Source: Brachionus plicatilis
Taxonomy: Eukaryota; Rotifera; Eurotatoria; Ploima; Brachionidae
Assembly: GCA_010279815.1 (NCBI GenBank)
Contig: QEOQ01000519.1
Coordinates: forward strand, 799,239-863,238
Reading direction: 5' to 3'
Length of the DNA stretch: 64,000 nt
This document shows, one piece after another, positions 22,697 through 34,205 of this stretch. Below the pieces are notes generated by a model. The model was not told where the DNA came from. It worked only from the letters and a program-made list of their open reading frames with translations, and made no database searches. The position numbers and the translations under genes are program-made. How positions within the stretch are numbered: the stretch's first letter is position 1; each line of letters opens with the position of its first letter.

Positions 22697-25600
22697 TTAT
22701 TCTAGATTGTTGAGAACAGCTTTGAAAAAGTCATTTTGGTTACAGTAGCCCCCAATGTCTTTTGTTCTATACTTTCCACTTTTGATCACTTTATACACTG
22801 CATTCTCAATTCGTTGTGCATGTAAATTAAGATTCAGGTGCTTCAGCAAATTAGCAGACGTGAGTATCATAGCAGTTGGGTTGGCTATGTTTCTTCCAGC
22901 AGCCGTGGCAAATGCATGTCTTGCTCCCTTTGAAAATTTGTAGAAAAAAGATCAAAAATTATCAATAATAGCTTACTGACTCAAAAACAGCAATGTCGTT
23001 GCTGTATGACTCTCCTGGCACAATACCTGGACCTCCTACAAGACCGACAGCTAGATTGCCAACAATGTTGCCGTACAAATTTGGCAATACCATTACATCA
23101 AATTGTTGTGGTCTTGACACCAGCTATTTAAAGATAAATTTTTATTTTTCTATTTTTTTTTCAGATTTTTTAAATCTGGTTCATTTTTAATTTAACATTT
23201 AAGATTTTTTAATTTAAAAAAAAAAGTTATTAGATGACTGAATGTTTTATTTTGTTATTATTTTTTTATTTTTTACTTCAATAGGCGACGTAAGAAAAGT
23301 TAGAAAAATTAAAAAATGAAAAAAAAAAACAACAAAAAAATGAGTGCTTGACGTTTTTAAAAAAATATCTAATTTGAAATATTAACTTTTTTCTTTTTGA
23401 TAAATATTGTTTATGAGAAATTTAAAAAAAATTGTTAATTCTTGCCGATTAAATAAAAATTACCTAGTATCAGAAACCATGTATTTTTCATTTAGATATT
23501 TTTGTGGGAATTTTTACACAGTCAATAAAATTATAGTTTAAAATTTTGAAAAATGCGGCGGTGAAGTTTAGGGCAAAAAAAGTTAAAGAAAAGCAAATTT
23601 TTTTTTAAATTTAAAAATCAAATGATAATTTTGAAAAATCTTAAAAATTTTAACATGGAATTTAAAAAAAAAAGTTTAAAAAACTTAACATTTAGTACTA
23701 TCAATATTCGATCTTTCTTTTTAAATTTAAAAAAATTTAAATTTTTTTGCTTTTGTTTACCTTTAACAAATGGGTCTATCTAGTCTCCACAAACAAAAAA
23801 ACTGTCACCCACAAATCGAAAACTTTTCCCGACAAAGAAAAAATTTTCAACACAAAAATAACTTGACTACGACAAAAACTGCTCTCCACAAATAAAAAAA
23901 CTTCTAAGCACATATTTTTTCATAAATTTCAAAACTGTTAAACACAAAAAAAAATTTTCTAAGCAAAATTTTTTTAATATCTATTAAGAACTTCTACTAA
24001 ATATTTTAGATAATAAAATGCTTAAGATTTTACGTAATAAAAAAAATTTCCGATATTTTTGGAACTTAAAAATCCAAAAAAAATAACGCAATGACAATTT
24101 ATTGAATATGGCTCGGCCAACATTATATGAGAATCCGACGAATTTGTTAATAAACCTAAAAGGTCGTCCAAAATTAGCTTGAAATTGGTTTTCCTTAAAA
24201 TAAATTTTTAATTAAATTATTTTATTAATTAAATATTTAAATTTTTTATGTATAATTTTATAAACACTATTTGAAAAAAAATTGTGTTATCCAGTTATTT
24301 TGTTATTAAATATGTAAAAATAATTTTTTTTGAATTCGGCACAAAATAATTGTGTTATGTAGTGATTTGTGTTAAAAAGTTCTTGGTTTGTGGGCAACAA
24401 TTTTTTAATTGTGGAGAACCATCTATCTCTTTAACAAATTAAGTTTAAAAATGTTTAACATTTATTTTTAAAATTTGTTTTCATTAAATTTGTAAATTTT
24501 TATTTTTAATTGCCAAAAATTGAAATAAAACTGATGTTAAATTTAATGAAACTTATTTTGCTACAGTTTTTGCTCTATACTAAGTGTTGGCAATCGATTA
24601 TCAATAATCGATTCAATAATCAAAAAATTGTAAAAAATCGTAAATCGACTAATTTTTTTAAGTCGACTTTTAAATCGATTAAATTTTTTTAGTCGATTAT
24701 TATTTTAGTCAACTATTAAATCGAATATTTTTTTCTAGATGACTATAATACTTCTAATTTATCTCGAAATTAAAATTTAGGAAAGCAAAAAATTTTATTT
24801 ATAAAATATTTTTTTATTTTGCTTTAAATCTTAAATTTTAAATCAATTAAAAAACCTTTTTTATTAAAAAATAATGACACTAATTAATTAGTAAATTAAT
24901 AGTCGACTAAAAAAAATTAATCAAATTAATCGCAAAAAATGATTTAATCTAGATAAAAAAAAATCTAAAATAAATTACGTAAAGACGTTTTTTCTTTAAT
25001 TTCGACAAAAGTTTAAATACTTAAATCAAAATTCTTTGTTGCATCGCCTTAGAAAAAAATTTATAATGTCTCAAAAATAAATTAGATTAAATTCTATTTA
25101 AATTTTTTGTCTTAAAATTAAAAGTAATGATGATATTTAGTCTTGATAGAAAAAAAAATCTAGATTTGCAATTGTAGCTTCCAATCTTTAATTTAAAAAG
25201 CATTTAAATGAAAACAAGCTGTCATTTACTAATTATTTGACAAGAATAAAGATTTGTCATTTTTGGACCAGAATGTTGGTCAATTGGTTAAGGCAATAGT
25301 TGAACTAAGTAAATCATTTAAATGATAAGACGCTTTCACATTTGGTTCAGATTTTTAAAGTCTTACATAAAATATCCTGAGATAAATTTACTTTAACACA
25401 TACAACTTTTATATCTGATCTTTAAAGGAGTTCATTTTTTTTCCTTCTTAGCATAAAAATTTTTATAAAAAATCAATTTAGTTCGAAAAAAATTTTTTTA
25501 ATGAAATTTTTTTCATTTTTTGTGTTTTATTTTTATGGAGCTTGTATTAATAAAAAAAGTTAGAATAAAATTTTAAAGAATAATTTCTTCTATATTATTT

Positions 25601-26674
25601 AAAATCAGGATTTGCCAAATCCAAAGAGTTGGTGAGCAAACCAGCTTTTTAATTGTTGAAAAAAATTACCTGCATACAACAATTATCTATAATCATAGTT
25701 TCAAATTTTATATTCGGATACAACTGGGCTATTTCTTTGCATGACTCAATAAAGAGACCGTCGCCAAGTTTCCTTAATTTGGCGCAAAATTAGAAAAATA
25801 ATTTTCTGGAAAACTTTGAAAGACCCACATTATGTTGGCTTTGTGAACCGCAGTTACTTTCTTTCGGTTGTTGCTGACCGCGTAATCAAAAGCAAATTTT
25901 GCGATGCGAAGAGTATTTTCTCTGGTTGTTATTTTCAAAGATTCTATGACACCTGGTACGGACTCGTGTTCCAAAGCACTGTACTCCCCCTCTTTTTGCT
26001 CTCTGATCACTACAAAATCGATGTTACTGTATCTCAATTTGAGGCCTGGCAAACTCTTGACACGAATGACATGGGCAAACAAATCCAACTGCAGACGAAT
26101 CTTCTGGTTCATGGATTCAAGCTGTCCACTTTCACCTATGGCTGGAGTTGTGAGCACACCCATTAGACCAACTTTGTTTCTCTTAAAACTTTCCTTCAAA
26201 TCATCAACTGAATGACTTCGACCAGGAAGTAATTCGCTTTAAAAAATTATCTAATTAAATTTTTTTTAAATAATTTTTTTATTTACGAGGCCAAAATTTC
26301 CTCGAATTCGACAGGAACTCCAAGTTGTTTATAAATTTCTCTCACACATGACATCAGCTCGGGTCCGACACCTTTTAGAAAAGTTTTAATACAAATTTTG
26401 CTGAATTTATTCAAGTGAAGACAAAACCATCGCCAGGCACCAGAGAAACTTTGATCTTGTTGCTTTGTTCAGGCAATGGATTGGTTTGAGATTGTTTAAC
26501 TGCAGTGACAGATGGAGGTACAAATAAACTCGCTGAGTTTTTCTAATTTAAAATTCAAATTTTATATTGATATTTTTATTTTGGAAATTTTACTGAAAAA
26601 TTAAGTCTCAAGCAGAATGCATTTGGATTTGGTTTAAGGAGTTGTTTGGCAAATTTAAGTGCTTTTGTGGTCAT
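22697..26674 (-). CDS. IDH3B: Isocitrate dehydrogenase [NAD] subunit beta, mitochondrial
   Basis: Non-catalytic beta subunit of mitochondrial NAD-dependent isocitrate dehydrogenase (TCA cycle). Seven exons, listed by high end: 26674-26594, 26542-26428, 26371-26287, 26236-25829, 25772-25670, 23123-22977, 22927-22697. All phases fit and give 389 residues, near the usual length. A basic, Ser/Asn-rich N-terminus is the likely transit peptide. Motifs: [13 protein letters not shown] (about residues 59-71), [77 protein letters not shown] and [25 protein letters not shown] and [13 protein letters not shown] favour beta over gamma, although [11 protein letters not shown] resembles gamma. The 2.5 kb intron between 25670 and 23123 carries a MULE-like element. 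Confidence 0.93.
23772..24429. mobile_element. Non-autonomous MULE-like element, CCACAAA motif arrays
   Basis: 658-bp element in the long IDH3B intron, flanked by perfect 10-bp direct repeats TTTAACAAAT (23762-23771 and 24430-24439). Ends GGGTCTATCTAGTCTCCACA and, in complement, AGATAGATGGTTCTCCACA form an imperfect terminal inverted repeat. Inside the left end are repeated CCACAAA/CACAAA words; inside the right end the complement TTTGTG(G). A 9-11 bp duplication is characteristic of Mutator-type transposition. No transposase frame. Confidence 0.78.
24590..24935. repeat. ATCGATTA-rich repeat
   Basis: About 350 bp in the IDH3B intron built of ATCGATTA, AATCGA and AGTCGAC words in both orientations around an AT-rich core. 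It resembles another short foldback element, but I cannot fix ends or a target duplication. Confidence 0.45.
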
Positions 26675-26868
26675 TGTTATAAGAAGTAGAAATATTTTCG
26701 ATTATCTAAATAAATTCCAAGTTTATAAATAAACTAGTTCAAGAATAACGCTTGCAAATTTTTACCAATGTGAGTACTAGAAACGCAATTTAGAATAAAT
26801 TGTAAAAAACTCTTTACCTTTTCTTAATTCAATCTTCAATATTGATGTTCAATAAATAAAAATTTTAA

Positions 26869-27813
26869 TTGTGTTTTATAAAAATTTCAAATACAATCTT
26901 GAAAATGCAATGAAAATGTGCGATGGTTTAGATATATTCTATTTTAGAAATATTTGGAGAAATTTTTGCATGTCGCCTTATTTAAATTAAATAAAGTGTT
27001 TAAAACAAAGATTATTTAGTTTTAGAAAAATTAAAAGAAAAAAAAATTCTTTTAAAACATCGTTTTTTACTCATTTTAAATAAAATTTTTTTGATCTTTT
27101 CACTCTTTAAAAGGCAATAATTTAGCTAGCTGAAAGTTTTTTTTTAATATTTAAGTTGCTTTGATTTAATTCTTTACACAATACTTTAAAGAAGCAAAAA
27201 TTTTTATTTAAAGTACAATTTATAAAAAATTTAATGAATATGCTATCTTTTTCTTATTAAATATATTTCAATCACAATTTACCTAAAAATAATAATATAA
27301 TTCATGAAATTAAAGTAACAATTAATAGAATATTGAGAATCAAATTGAACCAATGTCAAATTAATCAGAGGATTAAAAATCATTTGAATATTTAAACTCG
27401 AGATTTTTAAAATGCAATGTGACCAAGTTTTTTTTAATTTTAAAAAAGTTGAAGTTGAAGTTTTTCAAATTTTAGCCATTAGCCATTCTTTTTTGAAATT
27501 TAAGAAAAATCTAAAAATTTTATTGCATTAGATATTTAACAATTAGAGCTTAATTTTTAATTAATTTGAATATATTAATGATTAAATTAGTATTAAAATT
27601 TCTAAAAAAAAATAAAAAATTTCTAAAAAAAAATAAAAAATTTCTAAAAAAATCATCTAAAACTAAATAATCTTTGTTTGAAACACTTAATTTAATTTCA
27701 ATAGAGCGACATGCAAAAATTTCTCCAAATATTTCTAAAATAAAATATATCTAAACCATCGCACATTTTCATTGCATTTTCAAGATTGTATTTGAAATTT
27801 TTATAAAACACAA
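26869..27813. repeat. Long inverted repeat pair
   Basis: Arms of about 155 bp (26869-27026 and 27655-27813) are near-exact reverse complements, separated by about 630 bp of AT-rich DNA. The left arm lies just upstream of the IDH3B start codon, so it may include that gene's promoter or 5' UTR; the right arm is then a copied, inverted version. Within the spacer three near-identical copies of TTTCTAAAAAAAAATAAAAAA-like units occur near 27600. Confidence 0.7.
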
Positions 27814-28053
27814 TAGAACATACCAATTGTTTTTATATTTAAATGTTGTTGAGAATATATACAAGTTTTAATGGAATGTAAAGTAAATACCCAATTATAG
27901 GGACTAAGTTAAGCAAAAAAAATTTAAGTCTAGATAATTAATAATAATTTGATTTAAATTTTAATATAATACAAGGAGGGGGACGTTATTTTTAGGGACA
28001 AACTCTAAGCTTTTAATAGAATTTGGGACAATGGCTGTGTAATGGAATTTTCC

Positions 28054-29488
28054 GGAGGTATGACATAAGATCGAAATTAAAAATTATCGAAAGGGAAAAT
28101 TATCGACACCTAAAAATATCGAAACAAGAATTATCGAAAAAAAAATATCGAAAAGTAAAAATATCGAAAGGTAAAAATATCGCCGAGTTTTGTTTAAACA
28201 CTTCAATTAGTTCTTGCAGAAAAAAAAACTTAACATTTTCTTAATCTAATGTTTTAAATCGTAATTACATAATCGTTAAATGTATTCAAGATTTACAAGT
28301 CCCTACGAGTCTTCAATTTACTACAAAAGATAAACTGTTTTACTTTGAAGATTCAGGTTTGGAAAATAAAGATGAGTCACGAGTGATTATTTTTACAACT
28401 GAGAGTAATTTTAAACTATTGAATACTTTTAATGAGTGGTATGCAGACGGTACCTTTGATATTTCGCCTTCATTCTTTAAACAAGTATATACCATTCATG
28501 TTTTAATAAATGGTACAAATTTGCCACTTATTTACGGAATACTCCCAGACAAGAAAGAAACAACCTATGTTAAGTTTTTTCGACTTGTTAAGAAGCACTT
28601 AAGCATTAATCCTAAATTTGTAAATTGTGATTTCGGAAAAGCAGCTATTAATGCATTCCAAAAAGTTTTTAAGTGTGAAATACATGGCTGCTTTTTCCAC
28701 TTATCACAGGCTTGGTTTAGGCGAATAGATAATAAAATTAAAGAGTGGAATTCGAACGATAAGTTTAGGAGTACTTATCGAAGATTACAATCTCTTGCAT
28801 TTTTACCCCAGAAAGACGTTGTTGAAGGTTTTAATATAGTCAAGAAAGAGGCTTTAGAAATAAATGAGTTAAATGATTTGATATGTTATGTAGAAAAAAA
28901 TTACATTGGTAGAAAAGACAAAAATGCCCGATTTCCAATTGCTTATTGGAATCTTTATGAGAGAGTTAAAGAGGACTTGCCGCGAACAAATAATAACAAA
29001 GAGTCTTGGCATTCTAGAATCAAACCAGATGCACGAAACAATTTGACGTTGTCCAAAGTAATTGAATTGTTTCGACTTGAGCAAAGTAATATGGAGTCGG
29101 ATTATGCTCTACTGTCGACCGGAGAGATTTTGAGTAGTACAAGAACGAAACAAAAGAAAAAAAATCAAAAGATAAAATTGATGGTTGAACAGTATACTCA
29201 GAATAAAATTGGGATGTTTTTGGACGGTATGGGTGAAAATTTGAAAAGTAATTGATAAAATTAGAACAACAAATTTAAGTTTTTTTTTATCGGTTTCGAT
29301 ATTTTTTTCTTAAAATTTAGTTTCGATAATAAAGTAAAAAAATAATTAATTCGATAATTTTTTTTTTCGATATTCTTCTTTTCGATATTTTATTTTTCGA
29401 TAAAAAAATTTAGGTGACTTTTCGATAATTTTTTTTTCGATACTTTTACCTTTCGATATTTTTTTTTTCGATATTATGTCCGTTCCCC
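28054..29488 (+). mobile_element. Mutator-like element (MULE A) with TATCGAAA arrays
   Basis: 1435-bp element flanked by 8-bp direct repeats AATTTTCC (28046-28053 and 29489-29496). Terminal inverted repeats: GGAGGTATGACATAAGATCG at the left and the complement of GGGGAACGGACATAATATCG at the right. Next to each end are arrays of the short word (A)TATCGAAA (left, about 28075-28185) and its complement TTTCGATA (right, about 29290-29478). Between them is a transposase frame. It interrupts a minus-strand reading frame, so insertion is relatively recent. Confidence 0.85.
28245..29255 (+). CDS. MULE transposase (N-terminally truncated)
   Basis: Open frame of 336 codons between a stop at 28242-28244 and TGA at 29255. 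The clear transposase part starts near 28420 with NEWYADGTFDISPSFFKQVY, followed by TIHVLINGTNLPLIYGIL and the second block with FVNCDFGKAAINAFQKVF and EIHGCFFHLSQAWFRRI. These are the DDE-type MULE transposase domain: Asp in YADGTF, Asp in NCDFG, and the C/H block CEIHGCFFH. A TNNNKESWHSRIK block follows. The N-terminal FLYWCH-type zinc finger common in this family and a SWIM finger are absent, and there is no good ATG, so the protein is probably shortened or has lost its first exon. Activity is doubtful. Confidence 0.85.
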   Translation, partial: SNVLNRNYIIVKCIQDLQVPTSLQFTTKDKLFYFEDSGLENKDESRVIIFTTESNFKLLNTFNEWYADGTFDISPSFFKQVYTIHVLINGTNLPLIYGILPDKKETTYVKFFRLVKKHLSINPKFVNCDFGKAAINAFQKVFKCEIHGCFFHLSQAWFRRIDNKIKEWNSNDKFRSTYRRLQSLAFLPQKDVVEGFNIVKKEALEINELNDLICYVEKNYIGRKDKNARFPIAYWNLYERVKEDLPRTNNNKESWHSRIKPDARNNLTLSKVIELFRLEQSNMESDYALLSTGEILSSTRTKQKKKNQKIKLMVEQYTQNKIGMFLDGMGENLKSN

Positions 29489-29844
29489 AATTTTCCAATT
29501 TGATTATTATAGAAACCAACAATAAAATTATCGGTTAACTCTCCATTTATTGGTATATATTTTAAACAGGAACATAAATTTAAAGGGTTATCATTAAATT
29601 TTGAAAAAAGTTGTTCAACAGATGTTAAGTCATTTATATCATTCATTTGATAATAAATATAAATTTTAAAGTTTAACACAGAACTCAAAGCTGATAAATG
29701 ATAATCATTACACCATGCAACAATTTTCTATAATTATATTCGACACGCAGCGGATCTACCCTTTTCAGCAACTCATTGTAATGACTCAGAAAATTTAGAT
29801 AGTTTCTGAATTTTCGAGTGTCCAAACTAATAAGCTCATCCAAC

Positions 29845-31908
29845 TGTAAATGAAAATAGAGTGTAATAGTAAAAAAAAACATGTAAAAGTGAATACCCTA
29901 TTATTATTACTATTATTATTATTATTACAATTATTTGTTTTTTCAGATGTAGCCATTTATTTAAATAAAAACAATCATGTCAAAAAAAAATGGAGCGCAA
30001 ATGATCAAATTTATTAGAAAGTAGAAACGTCTTTTTAAATTGAGCGCATTTTAAAAAAAAAAAGCAATGATAAAAAAAACTTATCATATATTTATAATTC
30101 AATCTGTAATATTGAATTTCAATTAGTTTAATCTTTATTTGGAAATTTTAAAAAATATTGAAAATACCTTTGAACTTTTGAATAATTTATTTATTTTTTT
30201 GTTTATCTGTACCGAGCTAATGCTCCTTCAGAATAAAAATAAAATGAAAAAATAAATAAATAATTCACAAATATTTAAATAACATACTTGTCCTATTATG
30301 CGAACAATTTTTTTTCGCGGGTTTTGTGAACAAGTTCACCTAATTTAACCTAAAGGTGAACCAAAAAAGAATTAGGTGAAAAAGTTTTAGATTATGTGAA
30401 CAAATTGAATAGAATAGCTATTTAATGTAATGCCTAATTCTCGAAAGTGATATAAAAATAAACAATTGAAGTTATTATTTTTATTTATTTGTTTTCCTTC
30501 AGAATAAGTTTAAAAAGTAAAATAAAAAAAAATAAAATAAAAATGAAATAAAATGAAAATAAAATTAAAGTTAATAAAATGAGATAAAAAAAAAGAATCA
30601 AAATAAAGAAAATTAAAATTAATTTCAAAAATCTTTAAGTGTTAGATTCATCTATTTCGCAAATTTTACCTACTGCGCTCAACTTTAAATTTTTTTTTAA
30701 TTATTTTTTTTTCTATCTTATTTTTTAATTTTTATTTATCAATTGAATTATTATTTTTTTTAAATATTACATTGAGTTTTTTTCTAAATAGATGAAAAAA
30801 TATCAAATAATATGAACAGTTTTGGGTTAGGTGACGGTTAGGCTATCTTAAGAAGTACATTAATTATAGTATGCAATTAATTTGTTTAGGTGAGCGATTA
30901 AATACCACCTATTATAAAATTTTGTATTTTTTCCACTTTGAAAATTAGCTAGAATATATTTTTTCAGAATGTATTCTTAAAGTATTCTAGAGTACATGGC
31001 AAAAACCTACGTTTGTTGGATTCATTTATACCGTAAATACTTTGATGAATTTTTTCCGGTTTTAACGCGTTAAAAAAAATTACGTTTTTTTGCTATTTTT
31101 AATTGTTTTTTCAGTCCGGTGGATTTTTTTCTCAAATTTGAAAAAAATTAAAAATTTTACCTAATATCTTACAAAAAATGCTCTTAGAGTTAGGTACAAG
31201 TATAGAAAAAAACTTAAATTTGAATATTTAGTTCTACTATTTTTAATTTTTAATTTTTTTAATGAGAGTAAAAGCTAAATTTTCAAAATTCAAAATTCAA
31301 GGTATTTTGCAGCTAATTCAAGTTTAATTGCTATAACAAAGAAACTATGAGTTTAAAAGCGTTAAATCACAAAAATTAAAATGAAAATTAATTAAGGTAG
31401 TTGAGCATACATTTTTTAAGCTAATAAAATAATTACATGTGTTGAATAATATTTAAAAAATACTTTTGACAGATTTAGTTTTTTGTGTTGTGTTTTTGTT
31501 TCACAATTTATTTGTTTTTAATCCTTATCTTTACTTAATTAATAAATCCGATACAAATTATTAAATAATAATTAAAAAAAATATTAATTTATATTTACTT
31601 AGAAGTTTTAGAACGCGTTTAATATATTAAAAAAATTAAAAATAACATTTTCTAGAACAAAAATACTCATGTTAGTGTCAGTTATTTTTTGTTAGTACAA
31701 TTAAATTAAATAATGTCAAAAATGATTGAGTTAGTAACTATTTTATTTCTTTGAAAGCTAATTTGATCCAATTGAAACAAATATATATCTAAAAAAATTT
31801 AATTTAATTAATTAGTTTAAGACTTTGTAAAGCTGATTCCGACAAGATGAGTTTATTGGTGTTATACATAAAGGAAATTATTGAGCTAGACAATATTCAC
31901 TATTCAAA
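29845..31908. other. Intergenic DNA: microsatellite, LINE tail and repeats
   Basis: Contains an (ATT)n microsatellite at about 29900-29930. A minus-strand LINE 3' tail (CTGTACCGAGCTAATGCTCC followed by TTCAG, about 30205-30235) and a second TTCAGAATAAG remnant with A-rich tail lie near 30495. From about 30290 to 30420 GTGAAC/TTCACC words recur, with TTAGGTGA words again near 30825-30900; this may be another motif-array element, but its ends are unclear. No gene seen. Confidence 0.45.
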
Positions 31909-32320
31909 AAATGTCTTTTATCAAAGAAATCCCAAACAACTTAAGCCAAGATGAGTCCATTGAACCAGAACAAGTGAAAAAAACTAGGGGAAAGGGAAAA
32001 GTTTACCTCCCTTTCTGTAGTTTTCGTAACTTAGAATCAGCTCAAGGATATCTAGCTGTGACTTTTGCCGATAATGAACATTCCACTTGAAAGAAAGCGT
32101 CGTCCAGGTCGCCCTAAAGCTACAACCAATGCCTTAACTCGTCAGCCAAATGAAACTAAAATGTAAATGATTTGGGTATCAGCGTAAATGAAGAATCAGA
32201 TTCGGACGATCCGCCTGTACAAGAGCCAATATCAAAAAAATTCGTCTTGAAAGGACCCCAATCGTTACTCCACAGCCCCAAGTTAAAAAAAGGCGCGGTA
32301 GACCAGTAAAAAAGGAAATT
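31909..32320 (+). pseudogene. Internally deleted MULE transposase relic
   Basis: First frame (ATG near 31912) reads MSFIKEIPNNLSQDESIEPE and then VYLPFCSFRNLESAQGYL, like the N-terminal region ahead of a MULE zinc finger. After a stop near 32090 a second piece reads ERKRRPGRPKATTNALTRQP and later a basic KKRRGRPVKK-like end, matching the GRPKxxTxALxRQ tails found after the SWIM finger of MULE transposases. The whole DDE core is missing. Confidence 0.55.
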
Positions 32321-32635
32321 GAATATTTTTTTTGTCTATGTTAAATTATTATTGTTCTAATTTGATATTAATTGTATTACTGTATTTTATTTATGTACCT
32401 TTTTTATTATAATAGAAATAAGAAAATACATTTGTTCCTTAGTTCAGTAATTTTGTTTTTTATTTCAATATTAATAACATAATTAATAATTACATGCCGT
32501 TTTAGAATTACAGACAGCATGCTTTACTTGATATTAAAAAAAAAAAAAATTTTTACTAGCACAACAATTTTTATTTAATAAATTAATTAATATAATTTAA
32601 TTGATTTTTAATTTGAATGCCTAGACCAAGCTAAA

Positions 32636-33610
32636 TCAATAAGACACCGAAAAGCTTCGTTCTTCTATTTGGTTTTTGAAAAATATTCTATCATTGTAAA
32701 TATATACAGTAACAAATGCATTATTCGAATCAACTGGTGACTCGAGCATTCCATTTAAAGTTAGATGGTGGATATTTTTTTTGTCCAGAAAGTAACCACC
32801 TGCGTGGTAATGGCCAGCCAAATAAGCAACAACCAAATTGTCATAAGACCAAATCAAGTCTAAAATAGACTCACTGTTCCAGACTGCACACGAGTCGGAA
32901 GTCTCCGCTCTGAGTGGTATATGGCCGGCAAGAAGTACTTTTTTATTTGAATTGTTACAATACTCCAATTGTTTGCTGAGCCAACCAAGCTGATCATCAC
33001 TGACACCTCCATTCCAATTTTTGAACCTTTCAAGATACTTTTTGTGTGCATCATCTGTCGCTTCTAGCCTCAACAAAAGCTTATCATTTATCAATTTATT
33101 TGATTCAACAAAGATGGCTTCTTGTTCATGGTAGCCCAGAACCGAGTGTTCATATTCATCTAAACAAATTAACCTCAGTCGATCAGTGACATCGAAAAAA
33201 TAAAAGTTTGACGGTTTGTCCAAATTTTGCTTGAGCATCCTTGAGGTATTTAGCACTGAGTGAGCTATTGTGCTACGTTTGAAAGCAAAAAGCTCGTGAT
33301 TTCCCCAAATATTGAGCACCTGGTGTAATGGAAATCCATTGTTGACAAAAGTGTTTAGGACCTTTTCGAGACACTGATCTGTAATGTTTGCATTTTGGGT
33401 CCGAAATCCGTCTATCAAATCACCTAGTTGAAGAATAAAAGAAAATTTAGGTTCATTTTGCCAATGTTGGAGAGCTTGTTGTAAATTTTGTATGCTGCCG
33501 CGGTAATATCTGCAGCGACCATATTTTACCACATCGTCCACATCGGCATATTGCACATCAGCTAGAATGCCAAAGCAAGCTATCAGGCTTGGATCGCAAT
33601 CTTGAGGCAT
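32636..33610 (-). CDS. ADPRM: Mn-dependent ADP-ribose/CDP-alcohol diphosphatase
   Basis: Single-exon gene of 324 residues, close to the family's usual length. Belongs to the calcineurin-like metallophosphoesterases; family members hydrolyse ADP-ribose and CDP-alcohols using two Mn ions. Metal-binding motifs are complete and in order: ADVQYAD (Asp18, with the following acidic residue), QLGDLIDG (Asp64), WGNHE (Asn104, His105), LLAGHIPL and LAGHYHAGG. The family-specific GRCRYYRGS stretch and FLDKKNIHHLTLNGMLESP near the C-terminus are present. No signal peptide, so probably cytosolic. The start ATG at 33610 gives a typical N-terminus just before the first metal motif. Lack of introns contrasts with neighbouring genes. 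AATAAA-type signals lie below 32600 on the complementary strand. Confidence 0.93.
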   Translation of the reverse strand: MPQDCDPSLIACFGILADVQYADVDDVVKYGRCRYYRGSIQNLQQALQHWQNEPKFSFILQLGDLIDGFRTQNANITDQCLEKVLNTFVNNGFPLHQVLNIWGNHELFAFKRSTIAHSVLNTSRMLKQNLDKPSNFYFFDVTDRLRLICLDEYEHSVLGYHEQEAIFVESNKLINDKLLLRLEATDDAHKKYLERFKNWNGGVSDDQLGWLSKQLEYCNNSNKKVLLAGHIPLRAETSDSCAVWNSESILDLIWSYDNLVVAYLAGHYHAGGYFLDKKNIHHLTLNGMLESPVDSNNAFVTVYIYNDRIFFKNQIEERSFSVSY

Positions 33611-34205
33611 TGTTAGACAAAATTTGATTTTAATTATAAAAAGTTTTATTTATTCTAAAAAAATTATAATTATATGAAACTTAGACACGAATTCTGTAAA
33701 TGGTATGAGTGTGGGCAACGAAAAAAAATTCTATTCTTTTATTTCTAAGACTTTAGATTTTGGAAAATTTCACCAAAAATATTCAGAAAAAATTTGATAA
33801 TATTGTTGTTTTTGATTTTAATCAAGTGAGCCAAAATGTGCCAAATACATGTTTATTTTATCTTCTATTATATAATAGTTATTTCAAATATCAGAAATAC
33901 AAAACAGCACATCAATTTTACAAAATTGTTTAACATTTATTAATTGGTTTTTTTTGTTGATTTTTTTTATTTCAAAAATTTTGACAGATGCTGAGAATTA
34001 AAAATAAGATATTGAGTTAAAAAAAAACTTCAAATTTTTTTTATTAATTTCAATGAAACGGAATCAAAAAATCAATCAAATTAAGATCAATGAAAATATT
34101 TAAAAAAACAAATTTCTTTAAAGCTTTAAAAGTAAAATGTTATTAAGTATGGTCCCAATTGAATAATAAAGCCACTATTGAATTTTTTTTTTTTTTACTT
34201 CAAAA
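33611..34205. other. AT-rich intergenic DNA
   Basis: No gene or repeat recognised. Confidence 0.4.

Larger units (their letters stand above)
27961..29844 (-). pseudogene. Reading frame split by a MULE; possible OTU-like domain
   Basis: Minus-strand coding-like sequence from a splice acceptor (TTTTCATTTACAG just above 29844) down to 29489, resuming at 28053 and ending at TAA 27961. When one copy of the 8-bp duplication AATTTTCC and the MULE between are ignored, the frame runs on exactly across the insertion site. A one-base frame change sits near 29728. Recognisable text includes AWCNDYHLSALSSVLNFKIY and, beyond the insertion, HYTAIVPNS. This resembles the second half of OTU-type cysteine proteases (ALSxxLNxxIxVY, then catalytic HY), as found in some mobile elements. 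The catalytic Asp-Cys part is not visible. OTU assignment is tentative. Confidence 0.4.

Noticed and set aside
25816..26215. Two plus-strand frames opposite IDH3B exon 4
   Set aside because: Shadows of the well-supported minus-strand exon; no motif.
29890..29940. ATT microsatellite as a regulatory site
   Set aside because: Simple sequence repeat; no evidence of function.
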